In this document: positions 44,671 to 54,597 of the stretch, in pieces
How the letters are laid out: the number at the start of each line of letters is the position of its first letter
Numbering within the stretch: position 1 is the stretch's first letter
Source: Bradyrhizobium betae
Lineage (GTDB): Bacteria > Pseudomonadota > Alphaproteobacteria > Rhizobiales > Xanthobacteraceae
Direction of reading: 5' to 3'
Length of the DNA: 64,000 bases
Assembly (NCBI RefSeq): GCF_008932115.1
Contig: NZ_CP044543.1
Coordinates: forward strand, 1,116,001 to 1,180,000
The notes under the pieces: generated by a model
Database searches by the model: none
What the model was told of the DNA's origin: nothing
What the model saw: the letters and a program-made list of their open reading frames with translations, nothing else
Position numbers and translations under genes: made by a program

Positions 44671-45264
44671 TCAGTGCTGGACGGCGCCCGGCAGGCCATA
44701 AGCCTCCATCTGGGCCTGGACCTGCGCGACGTTGTGGCCGAGCACGACGATGTCGTGGGTCTTGCCGTCGACGTCCCGGACATGGTCCCGCAGCAGCGCC
44801 TCGGCCTTGAAGCCGAGGCTCTCGAACAGCGTGATCGCGGCCTGCTGGTCGACCGTCATCTGGACGGCGAGCTTCTCGAGGCCGGCACCGAGCGCGAGCG
44901 CAAAGGTCTCCTGCGACAGCACCCGCCCCACGCCCTTCCCGCGCACGTCGAGCGACACAACCATGCGGATCTCGCCGACATGGGGCGACCAGGAATGCGG
45001 ATCGCGCACCAGTGTGCCGCAGCCGACGACCTTGCCATCTTTCACCGCGAGCAGGCTGGTGATCGCGCCGCGCTCGATCTCCTTGACCCAGGCCGACAGC
45101 ACCTTCGGCTGGCTGATGTTGCGCGGCAGGAACAGGAGGTCGTGGGTCGGCAGGCCCTGGCCGAAGGCAAGCACCGCGGCCTCGTCCGCAGGCGACATCA
45201 GACGGATCTCGATATCGCCGGCGTCGGTCCTGACGTGGCGCGGATAGGAACGCTGCTCACTCAT
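44671..45264 (-). CDS. GNAT-family N-acetyltransferase
   Basis: The 197-residue protein has the GNAT core: DVRGKGVGRVLSQE (acetyl-CoA binding loop, near residues 119-132) preceded by the IRMVVSLDV strand and followed by FESLGFKAEALLRDHV. It transfers an acyl group from acyl-CoA to an unknown amine. Its ATG overlaps the phaC stop (ATGA), so it is translated with the PHA synthase; a role in acyl-CoA or PHA metabolism is possible but unproved. Confidence 0.85.
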   Translation of the reverse strand: MSEQRSYPRHVRTDAGDIEIRLMSPADEAAVLAFGQGLPTHDLLFLPRNISQPKVLSAWVKEIERGAITSLLAVKDGKVVGCGTLVRDPHSWSPHVGEIRMVVSLDVRGKGVGRVLSQETFALALGAGLEKLAVQMTVDQQAAITLFESLGFKAEALLRDHVRDVDGKTHDIVVLGHNVAQVQAQMEAYGLPGAVQH

Positions 45265-46343
45265 GTCGATCTCTTCCCCAGCCAGGAATCCAGTTTCGGC
45301 CACAACCGCTTCACCGCGTTGGCGCCGGCGACGAGCGAGACGTGACCGCCCTTCAGCATCACCTCTTCCTTGTCCTCGGACCCGATCTTGGCGATCAGGT
45401 GCTTGGCGGCATCATACGGCACGATGTGATCGTGCTCGGCGACCGCGTGCAGGAACGGCACCTTGATGTCTTCCAACTTTGCTGCGCGGCCACCGACCGA
45501 CATGGTGTCGTTGAACAGCTTGTTGTCCCACATCAGGTCCTTGGTGATGGTACGGAAATATTCGCCCGCCAGCGGCAGCGTGTCGGTCGCCCAGCGGTCG
45601 AACATCCGGTAGGACTTCACGAACTCGTCGTTCCAGATGTTCTCCCAGAGCTGGATCTGGCTCGCCGCGCGCGAAGCCGGGCGCAGCATCTCGAACGAGG
45701 ACAGGATCATCTCCGGCGGGACGTTGCCGACGCTGTCGACGAGGCGGTCGACGTCGAAATAGCGGCGGTCGGAGAAGTTCGAGAACAGCTTCATCTGGCG
45801 GAAGTCGATCGGCGTGGTGAAGCAGATCAAATTCTTCATCGGTCCGTCCTTGTGGATCGAGCCGTAGAGCAGCGACAGCACGCCGCCGAAGCAATAGCCG
45901 ATCACGGAAACGTCCTGCTCGCCTGAATCCTGCTGCACGCGGCGGACGCAATCCGGGATGAAGTCGAGCACATAGTCCTCCATCCGCAGGCTCTTCTCCT
46001 CCGGCCGCGGCGCGCTCCAGTCCAGCATGTAGACGTCGTATCCGCGCTTCAGGAGGAACTCGATGAAGCTCTGTCCGGGCACAAGGTCGAGAATGTAGCC
46101 GCGGTTGGTGGTCGCCATCACGATCAGGACCGGCACCCGGTAGATCTCGTCGGACATCGGCCGGTAGTGATACAGGCTCATCGTGCCGCGCGAATGCAGC
46201 ACGTCCTTCGGAGTCGCGCCGAGTGTCGGGCCCGAGGTCGAGAAATATTCGACGCCCTTGATGCTGCGCTGGATGGCGCGCTGCACCTCGGACTGGATAC
46301 GCTCCGGGATCCCCGCGAGATCGAGTCCAGCGGGAGCATTCAT
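45261..46343 (-). CDS. phaC: Class III polyhydroxyalkanoate synthase, catalytic subunit
   Basis: The 360-residue protein has the PHA synthase lipase-like box GYCFGG with nucleophile Cys151, and Asp305 (AEHDHIVPY) and His334 (KGGHVSL). These positions and spacings match the class III enzyme (Cys-Asp-His near 149/302/331) and the length is that of class III, much shorter than class I. It polymerises (R)-3-hydroxyacyl-CoA. The ATG at 46343 overlaps the stop of the PhaE-like gene (ATGA), and its own stop overlaps the GNAT start in the same way. Confidence 0.88.
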   Translation of the reverse strand: MNAPAGLDLAGIPERIQSEVQRAIQRSIKGVEYFSTSGPTLGATPKDVLHSRGTMSLYHYRPMSDEIYRVPVLIVMATTNRGYILDLVPGQSFIEFLLKRGYDVYMLDWSAPRPEEKSLRMEDYVLDFIPDCVRRVQQDSGEQDVSVIGYCFGGVLSLLYGSIHKDGPMKNLICFTTPIDFRQMKLFSNFSDRRYFDVDRLVDSVGNVPPEMILSSFEMLRPASRAASQIQLWENIWNDEFVKSYRMFDRWATDTLPLAGEYFRTITKDLMWDNKLFNDTMSVGGRAAKLEDIKVPFLHAVAEHDHIVPYDAAKHLIAKIGSEDKEEVMLKGGHVSLVAGANAVKRLWPKLDSWLGKRST

Positions 46344-46723
46344 GCCTGCTCTCCGCCTTCGGATGGCGGGCGCTTCGTGCGCGGCGGCCGCGATGCAGTA
46401 TCGGAGCCTTGAGACAAGCCGGAACTTGCGGCCATCTGGCTCAGCATCGATTTGATCTCGCCGATCTGGCCTTCCATCGCCTGCAGCCGTTCGGCAAGGC
46501 CGGTGACCTGCTCGCGGCTCGGCAGGTTCATCGTGACCAGGTATTTCTCCATGAGCTCGCCGAGCTGCTTCTGTGCACCTGCAGCAACGCCACCGGCCCG
46601 GTTCACGACTTGCGAAAACTCGGGCGAGGCCATGGCCTGATTGGCAAAGGAGTTGAACCCCTTCTCCATCTCGCCAACCATCTTCTGCCACATGGCGACA
46701 GGGTCATGGGTCTTGTCGGTCAT
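46340..46723 (-). CDS. phaE: Short PhaE/PhaR-like PHA synthase subunit
   Basis: The 127-residue helical protein has the C-terminal hallmark of PhaE/PhaR partners: ELMEKYLVTMNLPSREQVTGLAERLQAMEGQIGEIKSML (about 60-100), a predicted coiled coil, with an acidic/proline-rich tail. It is far shorter than classical PhaE (about 350 residues). PhaE is required for class III PhaC activity. The gene overlaps phaC by four bases, so the two are made together. The ATG at 46723 is the family start; an upstream in-frame codon is spurious. Confidence 0.75.
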   Translation of the reverse strand: MTDKTHDPVAMWQKMVGEMEKGFNSFANQAMASPEFSQVVNRAGGVAAGAQKQLGELMEKYLVTMNLPSREQVTGLAERLQAMEGQIGEIKSMLSQMAASSGLSQGSDTASRPPRTKRPPSEGGEQA

Positions 46724-46881
46724 CGGCGTCCTCCTGTGATCGAGAGCTGCGATGCCCTTCTTTTTGCGCCATACCACACCGTTGCGAGGAGCCGGTCAAC
46801 CGGCAAGGCCCGCGCGCGCGGCTTCATTGCGACCGCAAACCGTGCGATACAGCATGGGTCAGAAGCGAAGGGAACGCAGCC

Positions 46882-47792
<911 letters not shown>

Positions 47793-47796
<4 letters not shown>

Positions 47797-48467
47797 GCCT
47801 TCTTCGCCAGCCAGATCACGTGGCGCGCTCCGCCGCCTCTGCCGGTGGCGCGGACAGCGACTTCGTTGACATCGAAGCCGACGCGCTTCAGACGCTTGGT
47901 GAAGGCGGGGTTCGGCCCGGACGACCAGACCGCCAGCACGCCGCCCGGCCTTAGCGCCGTCTTCGCCGCCGTCAGCCCGCTCGCACTGTAGAGCGCGTCG
48001 TTGCCCTTCCGAGTCAGCCCCTCCGGCCCATTGTCGACGTCGAGGAGAATGGCGTCGTAGGCTGCGCTCTTCGCTCGGATGATTTCGCCGACGTCGATCT
48101 CGCGGATCTTCACTCTTTCATCATCGAGACTGTCCCCGAACACCTCGGCCATCGGGCCGCGCGCCCAGGCGACCACCGCCGGCACCAGTTCGGACACCAC
48201 GATCTTCGCCTTGCTTCCGAGCACGGTCAGCGCCGCACGCAACGTAAAGCCCATACCGAGGCCACCGATGAGGACGACGGGCTTTGCGACCTTCTCGATC
48301 TGCTTGGCCGCGAGCGTCGCAAGCGCCGCTTCCGATCCCGACAGGCGGTTGTTCATCAGCTCGTTGGTGCCGAGCTTGATGGAAAACTCCTTGCCGCGCC
48401 GCATCAGGCGGAGCTCCTCGTCGGAGCCGGGGATTTTGGCGGTGTCGATCTTTTCCCAGGGAATCAT
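47793..48467 (-). CDS. Spermidine synthase-like SAM-binding protein
   Basis: The 224-residue protein has a class I methyltransferase-like fold with VLIGGLGMGFTLRAAL (residues about 67-82), the acidic SELVPAVVAWAR strand and LLDVDNGPEGL. This is the short single-domain group of spermidine synthase homologues found beside hydrolases in many Proteobacteria. It lacks the N-terminal domain of true polyamine synthases, so the activity is unknown. Confidence 0.8.
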
Positions 48468-48494
48468 GGCAGAGCTTTAGCATGATCGGAATTC

Positions 48495-48608
48495 GTAGGG
48501 TGGGTTAGCCACAGGCGTAACCCACCTCTTTACGTTCCGGTCGGACAGAAGTGGTGGGTTACGCCGGGCGGGTGCGCTTCGCACACCCACCCAGCTAACC
48601 CACCCTAC
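48495..48608. repeat. Intergenic palindromic repeat (GTAGGGTGGG type)
   Basis: GTAGGGTGGGTTAG (48495 on) and CTAACCCACCCTAC (ending 48608) are inverted arms, with an inner pair of GTAACCCACC and GGTGGGTTAC. It separates the spermidine-synthase-like and CYP102-like genes, both minus strand. Confidence 0.8.
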
Positions 48609-48617
48609 AATCTGGCC

Positions 48618-51600
48618 TCAACCGCCCGCCCACACGTCCAGCACGTACCGGTTCTTCGCCCCCATCTCCTCGATCCAGCGCGCGCTCGCCGCCGCATCGC
48701 TGCCGCTCTTCTCGCGATGGATCGCGACGAGGGCCGCCTTCACGTCGGGCTCCATCTTGCCGCCGTCGCCGCAGACATAGACGATCGCGCCCTGCTCGAT
48801 CATCGGCCAGACCTTGTCCTTCTGCGCGGCGAGCACGTGCTGCACATAGGTCTTCGGTCCGTCCGCGCGCGAGAACGCCGTGAACAGCTCGGTGATGCCG
48901 CTTGCCGCCAGCGCCTTCAGCTCGTCCGCATAGAGGAAGTCCTGATCAGGGCGGCGGCAGCCGAAGAACAGCATGGCCGGACCGAGCGCGGCACCCTTCG
49001 CCTTGCGCGCGGCGCGCTCCTGGAGGAAGCCGCGGAACGGCGCAAGTCCCGTGCCCGGGCCGATCATGATGACCGGCACGGACGGGTCGTCGGGCAGCCG
49101 GAAGCCGGCCTTGGTCTCGCGCACGGTGGCGTAGATCGCATCGCCCGCCCGCCGATTGGCGAGATAGTTCGAGCAGATCCCCTTGTAGGTCCCGCGCCCA
49201 GAGGCGGCCGGCCCTTCGACCACGCCGACCGTGATGCTGCAACGCGCCAGGTCGACCGACGGCGAGGACGAGATCGAGTAATAGCGCGGCGCCAGCAGCG
49301 AAAGCATTTCCAGGTAAACGTGGAACGGCAATTCGCAGGCCGGATATTCAAGCAGCAGGTCGAATACCGATTTGCGCCTGGCCAGGATCTCGGTGCGGTA
49401 ACGCTCGAGCGGCTCGGCCTCCTCGCCGACGAAGGCCAGCAGCTTCGGCTTGGTGACCGGGCAGCGGGTATGCTCCGCCATGATCTGGATCTGCTTGCGT
49501 GTCGCCACCTGCTGCAACTCGACGAACTCGCTCAGGAGGCGGCCGACCGACACGGCGTCGCCGACCGGCAATTGCGCGCGGCGGCCCCCGGCGACCTGAA
49601 GCCGGATCTGGTCAGCCGGCACAAAGCCGAAGCGGCGGGCGACCGAATCCACCAGCGTCGGATCGTTGCGCGGGACGACACTCAGATGATCTCCGACGCG
49701 ATAGGTGACGTTGGCCGGCAGCTGCACCTCGATATGCCGCGTCGAACGCGGCGACGGATTGGCCCCGCCCTTGTTCTGGAGCTCGTCATTGGCGAGCACC
49801 TTCATCGCCACGGCTCCACCCTGCGCCACGATCGTGTTCACGGCGGTCACCGCGACAGGCTCGATCGCATAGAGCGGATCATCTTCAGCCGTGCGGGTGA
49901 AATTCCAGTCGATGCCGAACTCCTTGGTCGCGACCTGGGCGGCCGCCGGGAACCATTTCTGGAACTGGCCGTCGAGATCGCTGCGCGCATCGCCCTCGCC
50001 GCGCGGATAGACAGCCCGCGCGCCATGCGCAGACAATTGTTCGTCGATGAGGCGCGGCACCGATTGATAGGTCGCCGCCCAGTCGCTGTTGCCGCAGCCG
50101 AACACGGCATAGCGCACGCCGGCAAAGGCATCCCTCGGCAGATCGTCGCGCAGCCATTTGACGAATTGCGTCGCATTGTCCGGCGGCGCACCGTTATAGG
50201 AAGCACAGATGATCAGCACGCCGCCTTCCTGCGGCAGCTTGCCGACGTAATCGTCGAGTGCCCCGAGCTGCACGGCAAAGCCGTTGATCTCGGCGAGGTC
50301 GGCCATGCGCGTCGCCAGTTCCTCGGCGGTGCCGAGATTGGAGCCGTAGAGCACCAGCATCGGCGTGTTGTGGCCGGGCCGCGCGGTCGGCTGACGCGGC
50401 GCCTTCGGCGCGGCAGACGCTGCCAACGGTCCACCATAGGCGCCTCGCTCGCGATCGGCGCGCGGGCGCACCTTGATCTTGAAGCCCTCGGGCTTCATCG
50501 TCAGGGTTTCCTTCAAATGCATCTGGTAGCGCTGGTGGTCGATCAGCTTGAAGCGCTGCAGGATCATACCCAGCGCAAGCGCAGCCTCGTGCATGGCAAA
50601 ACCACGACCGATACAGGCGCGCTGGCCGTTGCCGAACGGCTTCCAGGCATTGATCGGCCGCTTGGCTTCTGCCTCGCGGCTGAAATTCTCGGGATCGAAG
50701 GCGTCGGGATTCGGTCCCCAGACTGAGGGATCACGGTGCAGCGCCGTGACGAGGATGGTCGTGAACGTGCCTTTCCGCAGCTTGTACTTGCCGCCGCCGA
50801 TGGTCTCATCCTTCAGCGGCGAAATGCCGTAGGCCGGCGCCGGCGGCCACAGCCGCAGCGCCTCCTTCAGGATCTGCGTGATGTAGCTGAGCTGCGTGAC
50901 CTGTTGGTAGGTCGGCTTCGCATTGACGTCGGGACCGAAGACGCGGTCGACCTCGTCATAGGCTTTCTTGAGAATGTCGGGATGCTTGAGCAGCGCATAG
51001 ATCGTGCAGGACAGCAGGCCGCTTGTGGTCTCGTGGCCCGCGATCAGAAACGTGTTGATCTGGTAGCGGATATTGACGTCGTCGAGCTGCTCGCCGGTCG
51101 AACGATCGACGCCGGTCATCATGGCGGCGAGCATGTCCTTCTTGTCGTCGATCCCCTCAGCGCTCTTGCGGCGCTCGACGATGATCTCGTCGACCATCTT
51201 GTTCATGAAGGCGACGTCTTCGCCCAAGGTCTTGCGCCGCTTCTGCATCCAGAGCTGCTCGAACGGCAGGCCGCGCGTCATCATGATGGTCTCGAGCGAG
51301 CGCACCAGCGACTCGACGAAGGGATGATAGTCGCGCCGGTAGAACGAATTGAACCGGTACTCGAAGCCGCACAGGCCGATCGTGTCCAGCGTCAGCGCCG
51401 TCATATCGTGGACGACGTCGATCTCGTCGTCGGCGTTGAGCCGCTCCCATTTGTTGACGAGTTGCTCGGCGATGTCGACCATGCTCGGATGATAGGACTG
51501 CATGGCGCGGTTGCCGAAGGGCTGAAGCAGGATGTTGTGCGCCTTGCTCCAGTTCGGCTCCCTGGTGTCCGCCGTGAACAGGCCATCACCGCCGACCGCG

Positions 51601-51851
51601 CGCACACGCCGCAGCGCGCCGCGCACCGTCTTGTCGAAACGTTTCTCGTCGGACAGCTCGTCGACGAGATCGTGGCCGGAGACGACGACGATCGGCGAGC
51701 CCATCATGTCGAGCCAGAAGATCGGGCCGAGCTCCTTGGCAAGCCGCGTCAGGTGTTGCACCGGAGCGGCCGAGTCCAGCGACAGCATGTTGCCGACCAC
51801 CGGCTTGGTCGGCGGCTGCGGGATCGGGTCCAGTCGGTTCTTGGATGACAT
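48618..51851 (-). CDS. Self-sufficient bifunctional cytochrome P450/NADPH-P450 reductase (CYP102-type)
   Basis: The 1,077-residue protein is a P450 BM3-like fusion. The P450 half (1-460) has AGHETT at 271-276, ExxR at Glu330-Arg333 and heme Cys413 in FGNGQRACIGRGF; it keeps the Phe92 equivalent of BM3 Phe87 (DGLFT). The FMN domain starts near 497 (GSNLGTAE at 503-510), followed by FAD and NADPH domains (RYYSISSSP, GTGLAPFRGFLQER). BM3 hydroxylates fatty acids at sub-terminal positions. Here the two residues that hold the carboxylate in BM3, Arg47 and Tyr51, align to Ser52 and Val56, so substrate binding probably differs. It is the last of the minus-strand lipid gene series. No membrane anchor. 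Confidence 0.92.
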   Translation of the reverse strand: MSSKNRLDPIPQPPTKPVVGNMLSLDSAAPVQHLTRLAKELGPIFWLDMMGSPIVVVSGHDLVDELSDEKRFDKTVRGALRRVRAVGGDGLFTADTREPNWSKAHNILLQPFGNRAMQSYHPSMVDIAEQLVNKWERLNADDEIDVVHDMTALTLDTIGLCGFEYRFNSFYRRDYHPFVESLVRSLETIMMTRGLPFEQLWMQKRRKTLGEDVAFMNKMVDEIIVERRKSAEGIDDKKDMLAAMMTGVDRSTGEQLDDVNIRYQINTFLIAGHETTSGLLSCTIYALLKHPDILKKAYDEVDRVFGPDVNAKPTYQQVTQLSYITQILKEALRLWPPAPAYGISPLKDETIGGGKYKLRKGTFTTILVTALHRDPSVWGPNPDAFDPENFSREAEAKRPINAWKPFGNGQRACIGRGFAMHEAALALGMILQRFKLIDHQRYQMHLKETLTMKPEGFKIKVRPRADRERGAYGGPLAASAAPKAPRQPTARPGHNTPMLVLYGSNLGTAEELATRMADLAEINGFAVQLGALDDYVGKLPQEGGVLIICASYNGAPPDNATQFVKWLRDDLPRDAFAGVRYAVFGCGNSDWAATYQSVPRLIDEQLSAHGARAVYPRGEGDARSDLDGQFQKWFPAAAQVATKEFGIDWNFTRTAEDDPLYAIEPVAVTAVNTIVAQGGAVAMKVLANDELQNKGGANPSPRSTRHIEVQLPANVTYRVGDHLSVVPRNDPTLVDSVARRFGFVPADQIRLQVAGGRRAQLPVGDAVSVGRLLSEFVELQQVATRKQIQIMAEHTRCPVTKPKLLAFVGEEAEPLERYRTEILARRKSVFDLLLEYPACELPFHVYLEMLSLLAPRYYSISSSPSVDLARCSITVGVVEGPAASGRGTYKGICSNYLANRRAGDAIYATVRETKAGFRLPDDPSVPVIMIGPGTGLAPFRGFLQERAARKAKGAALGPAMLFFGCRRPDQDFLYADELKALAASGITELFTAFSRADGPKTYVQHVLAAQKDKVWPMIEQGAIVYVCGDGGKMEPDVKAALVAIHREKSGSDAAASARWIEEMGAKNRYVLDVWAGG

Positions 51852-51873
51852 TAAAAGTGCTTCCCCCTGATCG

Positions 51874-51955
51874 CGTCATTCCGGGGCGATGCGCAGCATC
51901 GAGCCCGGAATCTCGAGATTTCGGGTCCGGTCCTTCGGACCGTCCCGGAATGACG
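51874..51955. repeat. Intergenic palindromic repeat (CGTCATTCCGGGG type)
   Basis: Arms CGTCATTCCGGG and CCCGGAATGACG enclose inner inverted CCCGGAATCTCGAGA-like sequence. It lies between the epoxide hydrolase and CYP102-type genes and may form an mRNA stem-loop between them. Confidence 0.8.
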
Positions 51956-51981
51956 TCTCATTTGCATCGACGACTGCGTCG

Positions 51982-52980
51982 CTAGCCAAACCGCCTTCTA
52001 CGCCATTCGATCAGCTTGGCGCTGACCTCTTCCGGCTTCTCCTGCTGGGTCCAATGACCACTGTCCTTGACGAGATACTTCTCGAGGTCGCTCACGAGCT
52101 TCTCCATGCCGTCCGCCGCCGACGGCGGCAGCACCGCGTCGTTTTCCGCCATGATCATCAACGACGGCACGTGGATGTGGTGGTCGAGCCCCTTCGAGCG
52201 CTCCCAATTGCGCGTGAAATTGCGATACCAGTTGATGCCGCCAGTGAAGCCGGTCTTCGTGAAGGTGTCGACGAACACCTTCTTCTCGTCGGCAGACAGG
52301 ATCGGCGTCCGCGGATCGACCTTGGCGTCATAAGCCGCAATCATCTGGGGAAACGCCAGGTTCGTCTTCGACGAGGCGCCGACGCCCGCGATCGGCGGCT
52401 CATCGGGCTTTGCCGCCGGTCGCGGCAGCGGCTTGCGCATGAAAGCATCGAACGTCTGCTCGACACGGCTGCCAAAGATCTTGTCCGGCTCGCGCGCGGG
52501 ATCCTGGAACTGGACGATGTACATCTGGTCGCCGAAGCGCTGGCGGAACAGTGCGATCGGATCGATCGGCGCGCGATCCCAATGCGGGGTGTTGACGCCG
52601 ACGACGCCAGCGACGCGCGCGGGATGGCGCAGCGGCATCTGCCAGACAACGAAGCCGCCCCAGTCGTGTCCGACGAAGATCGCCTTGTCGATCCCGAGAT
52701 GATCCAGCAGCCCGACGAGATCGCCGGTCAGGTGCTCCATGTCATAGGCTTCGACCGGTTCCGGCCGGTCGGTTGCGCCATAGCCGCGCTGGTCGGGGGC
52801 GATCACCCTTATGTCCGCCTCGCTCAACGCCTTGATCTGGTGGCGCCAGGAGAAGGCAAGCTCTGGCCAGCCGTGACACAGCACGACCGGCGGGGTGTCC
52901 GTGACCGGACCCGCCTCGTAATAGCCCATGCGGATTCCATTCGTCTGCGCGAATTTGAGCGGCGGCATTTCAATCATCAT
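51982..52980 (-). CDS. Alpha/beta-hydrolase, epoxide hydrolase type
   Basis: The 332-residue protein has the epoxide hydrolase pattern: oxyanion HGWP at 36-39, nucleophile Asp106 in VGHDWGG, and base His309 in SGHWTQQEKPE. Lid tyrosines are likely within the DP..ALF to FTKTGF region. These enzymes open epoxides to diols, here possibly epoxides made by the nearby P450, as on unsaturated lipids. The start at 52980 (with AGGA upstream) was chosen over an upstream frame extension. Confidence 0.87.
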   Translation of the reverse strand: MMIEMPPLKFAQTNGIRMGYYEAGPVTDTPPVVLCHGWPELAFSWRHQIKALSEADIRVIAPDQRGYGATDRPEPVEAYDMEHLTGDLVGLLDHLGIDKAIFVGHDWGGFVVWQMPLRHPARVAGVVGVNTPHWDRAPIDPIALFRQRFGDQMYIVQFQDPAREPDKIFGSRVEQTFDAFMRKPLPRPAAKPDEPPIAGVGASSKTNLAFPQMIAAYDAKVDPRTPILSADEKKVFVDTFTKTGFTGGINWYRNFTRNWERSKGLDHHIHVPSLMIMAENDAVLPPSAADGMEKLVSDLEKYLVKDSGHWTQQEKPEEVSAKLIEWRRRRFG

Positions 52981-52999
52981 GAGATTCCTGGCAAAATTC

Positions 53000-54550
53000 C
53001 TATTCCGCGGCGCCCTTGATGTCGGCCGCGGGCGGCGCATAGGCCGCCTCGAGCGCGGCAAACTCTGCCGGCAGCATGTCGCACATCACCTGCACATGCG
53101 GAATGATGTTGGCGCCGACGATGAAGCCGAAATCGAGCTGGTCGCGATAGCTCTGCACGGTGATGTTGAGCGCCTGCCCGTGGGTCGAGATCGACACCGG
53201 GAAGATGTGCAACAACTCGGCGCCGGCGGCATAGAGCGTCTGCCGCGGCCCCGGCACGTTGGACACCGTAATATTGGCGGCCGGCGGCAGCACATCGGAC
53301 AGATTGGAGCGGCTGTAGAGCAACGCCAGGATCTGCACCATCATCGGCGCACCGAGCATCGAGATGTTGGAGACCTGCGGCATCAACGCGCGCAGCGGGT
53401 GCGACATTTCCTTGGACTTGGTCGACTGCGCGATGATGGCTTCCAGCCGTGCCTTGGGGTCCTCGATATTGGTCGCGATCGAACAGATCATCCCGAACAC
53501 CTGGTTGTTGGCCTCGGTGTTGCCCTCCTCGCGGAGCGAGATCGGCACGGCGGCGGTCAGGGATTTGGCCGGCAGCGTACCGTATTGCTGGAGGTAGCGC
53601 CGGACCACGCCGGAGGCGAGCGCCAGCACGACGTCGTTGAGCTTGCCGCCAGCCTGCTTGGCCAGCGCCTTCGCCCGCGACAGCGAGATCGACACACCGG
53701 CAAAACTCCGCTCCGACGAGATCGTCTTGTTGAGCATGGTCGGGGGTGACACCATGCTGGCGAGGCTCTCGCGCGATTTGGGATCTGAGATCTTGCCGAG
53801 CACGTCGGAGACGCTCTTGACCATGGTCGGGATGTTGCCGGCGAAGCGCACGGCGCTCTCGATCTGGTACATCGCATTGTCGAACAGGATCGAGCCGATG
53901 TCGCTTTTGCCGGTGCGCGGCAGTTGCAGGTTCTTCGCGGCCGCCGGGGCGTCGAGCGGCTGTGTGAAGAGTTGCTGGTAGGAATCGAGCAGGTTCGCCG
54001 CGATGTCGCGCGGCTCCTGTCCTGGCTTGGCTCCGGCCGCCGGCGGATCGACCTGTCGCGGGATCGGCGAGATGTCATAGATCATGTTGGTCAGCGCCGC
54101 ACCGGCGCCACCGTCGATCGCGGCATGATGCATCTTGGAATAGAGTCCGACTTCGTTGTCCTTCATGCCCTCGAAGACGTAGAACTCCCACAGCGGGCGA
54201 GCGCGGTTCAGGAGCTTGGCGTGCATCCAGCCGACGATGCGCTCGAGCGTGGCGCGATCGTGGGGCGCCGGCAAGCTGGCGCGGAAGATGTGACGGTCGA
54301 TGTCGAACTGGTCGTCCTCGACCCAGGAGGGATGGTCGATGTCGAGCGGTGCCTTCTCCAGCCGCGCTTTCAGGATCGGCGCGATGTGCAGGCGCGAGAC
54401 GATCATCGCCTTGAAGTCTTCGAAGAAGTCGCCCTTGTAGTCGTCTGGCAGGCGAAAGATCGCCATGCTGCCGACATGCATCGGCATCTCCGGCGTTTCC
54501 AGATAGAGAAACGATGCGTCCAGCGACGACAGCTTCCGACCGTCAGCCAT
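53000..54550 (-). CDS. Wax ester synthase/acyl-CoA:diacylglycerol acyltransferase (WS/DGAT)
   Basis: The 516-residue protein matches the bacterial WS/DGAT family: N-terminal LSSLDASFLYLETPEMPMHVGSMAIF, active-site HHxxxDG as HHAAIDG at residues 141-147, and a C-terminal WES_acyltransf region with NITVSNVPGPRQTLY. It esterifies acyl-CoA to long alcohols or diacylglycerol, giving storage neutral lipid. Rhizobia store mainly PHA, so a neutral-lipid enzyme is of interest here. It lies in one minus-strand series with the hydrolase upstream and the epoxide hydrolase downstream. Confidence 0.9.
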   Translation of the reverse strand: MADGRKLSSLDASFLYLETPEMPMHVGSMAIFRLPDDYKGDFFEDFKAMIVSRLHIAPILKARLEKAPLDIDHPSWVEDDQFDIDRHIFRASLPAPHDRATLERIVGWMHAKLLNRARPLWEFYVFEGMKDNEVGLYSKMHHAAIDGGAGAALTNMIYDISPIPRQVDPPAAGAKPGQEPRDIAANLLDSYQQLFTQPLDAPAAAKNLQLPRTGKSDIGSILFDNAMYQIESAVRFAGNIPTMVKSVSDVLGKISDPKSRESLASMVSPPTMLNKTISSERSFAGVSISLSRAKALAKQAGGKLNDVVLALASGVVRRYLQQYGTLPAKSLTAAVPISLREEGNTEANNQVFGMICSIATNIEDPKARLEAIIAQSTKSKEMSHPLRALMPQVSNISMLGAPMMVQILALLYSRSNLSDVLPPAANITVSNVPGPRQTLYAAGAELLHIFPVSISTHGQALNITVQSYRDQLDFGFIVGANIIPHVQVMCDMLPAEFAALEAAYAPPAADIKGAAE

Positions 54551-54597
54551 AGTTCCCTCCCACGCATACCGACGGGCGCCTTGGCCGGCACTTCTCG

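Noticed and set aside
48717..50726. A 669-codon plus-strand open frame opposite the P450 fusion gene
   Set aside because: The minus-strand fusion protein has complete motifs across the same bases; the plus frame has none.
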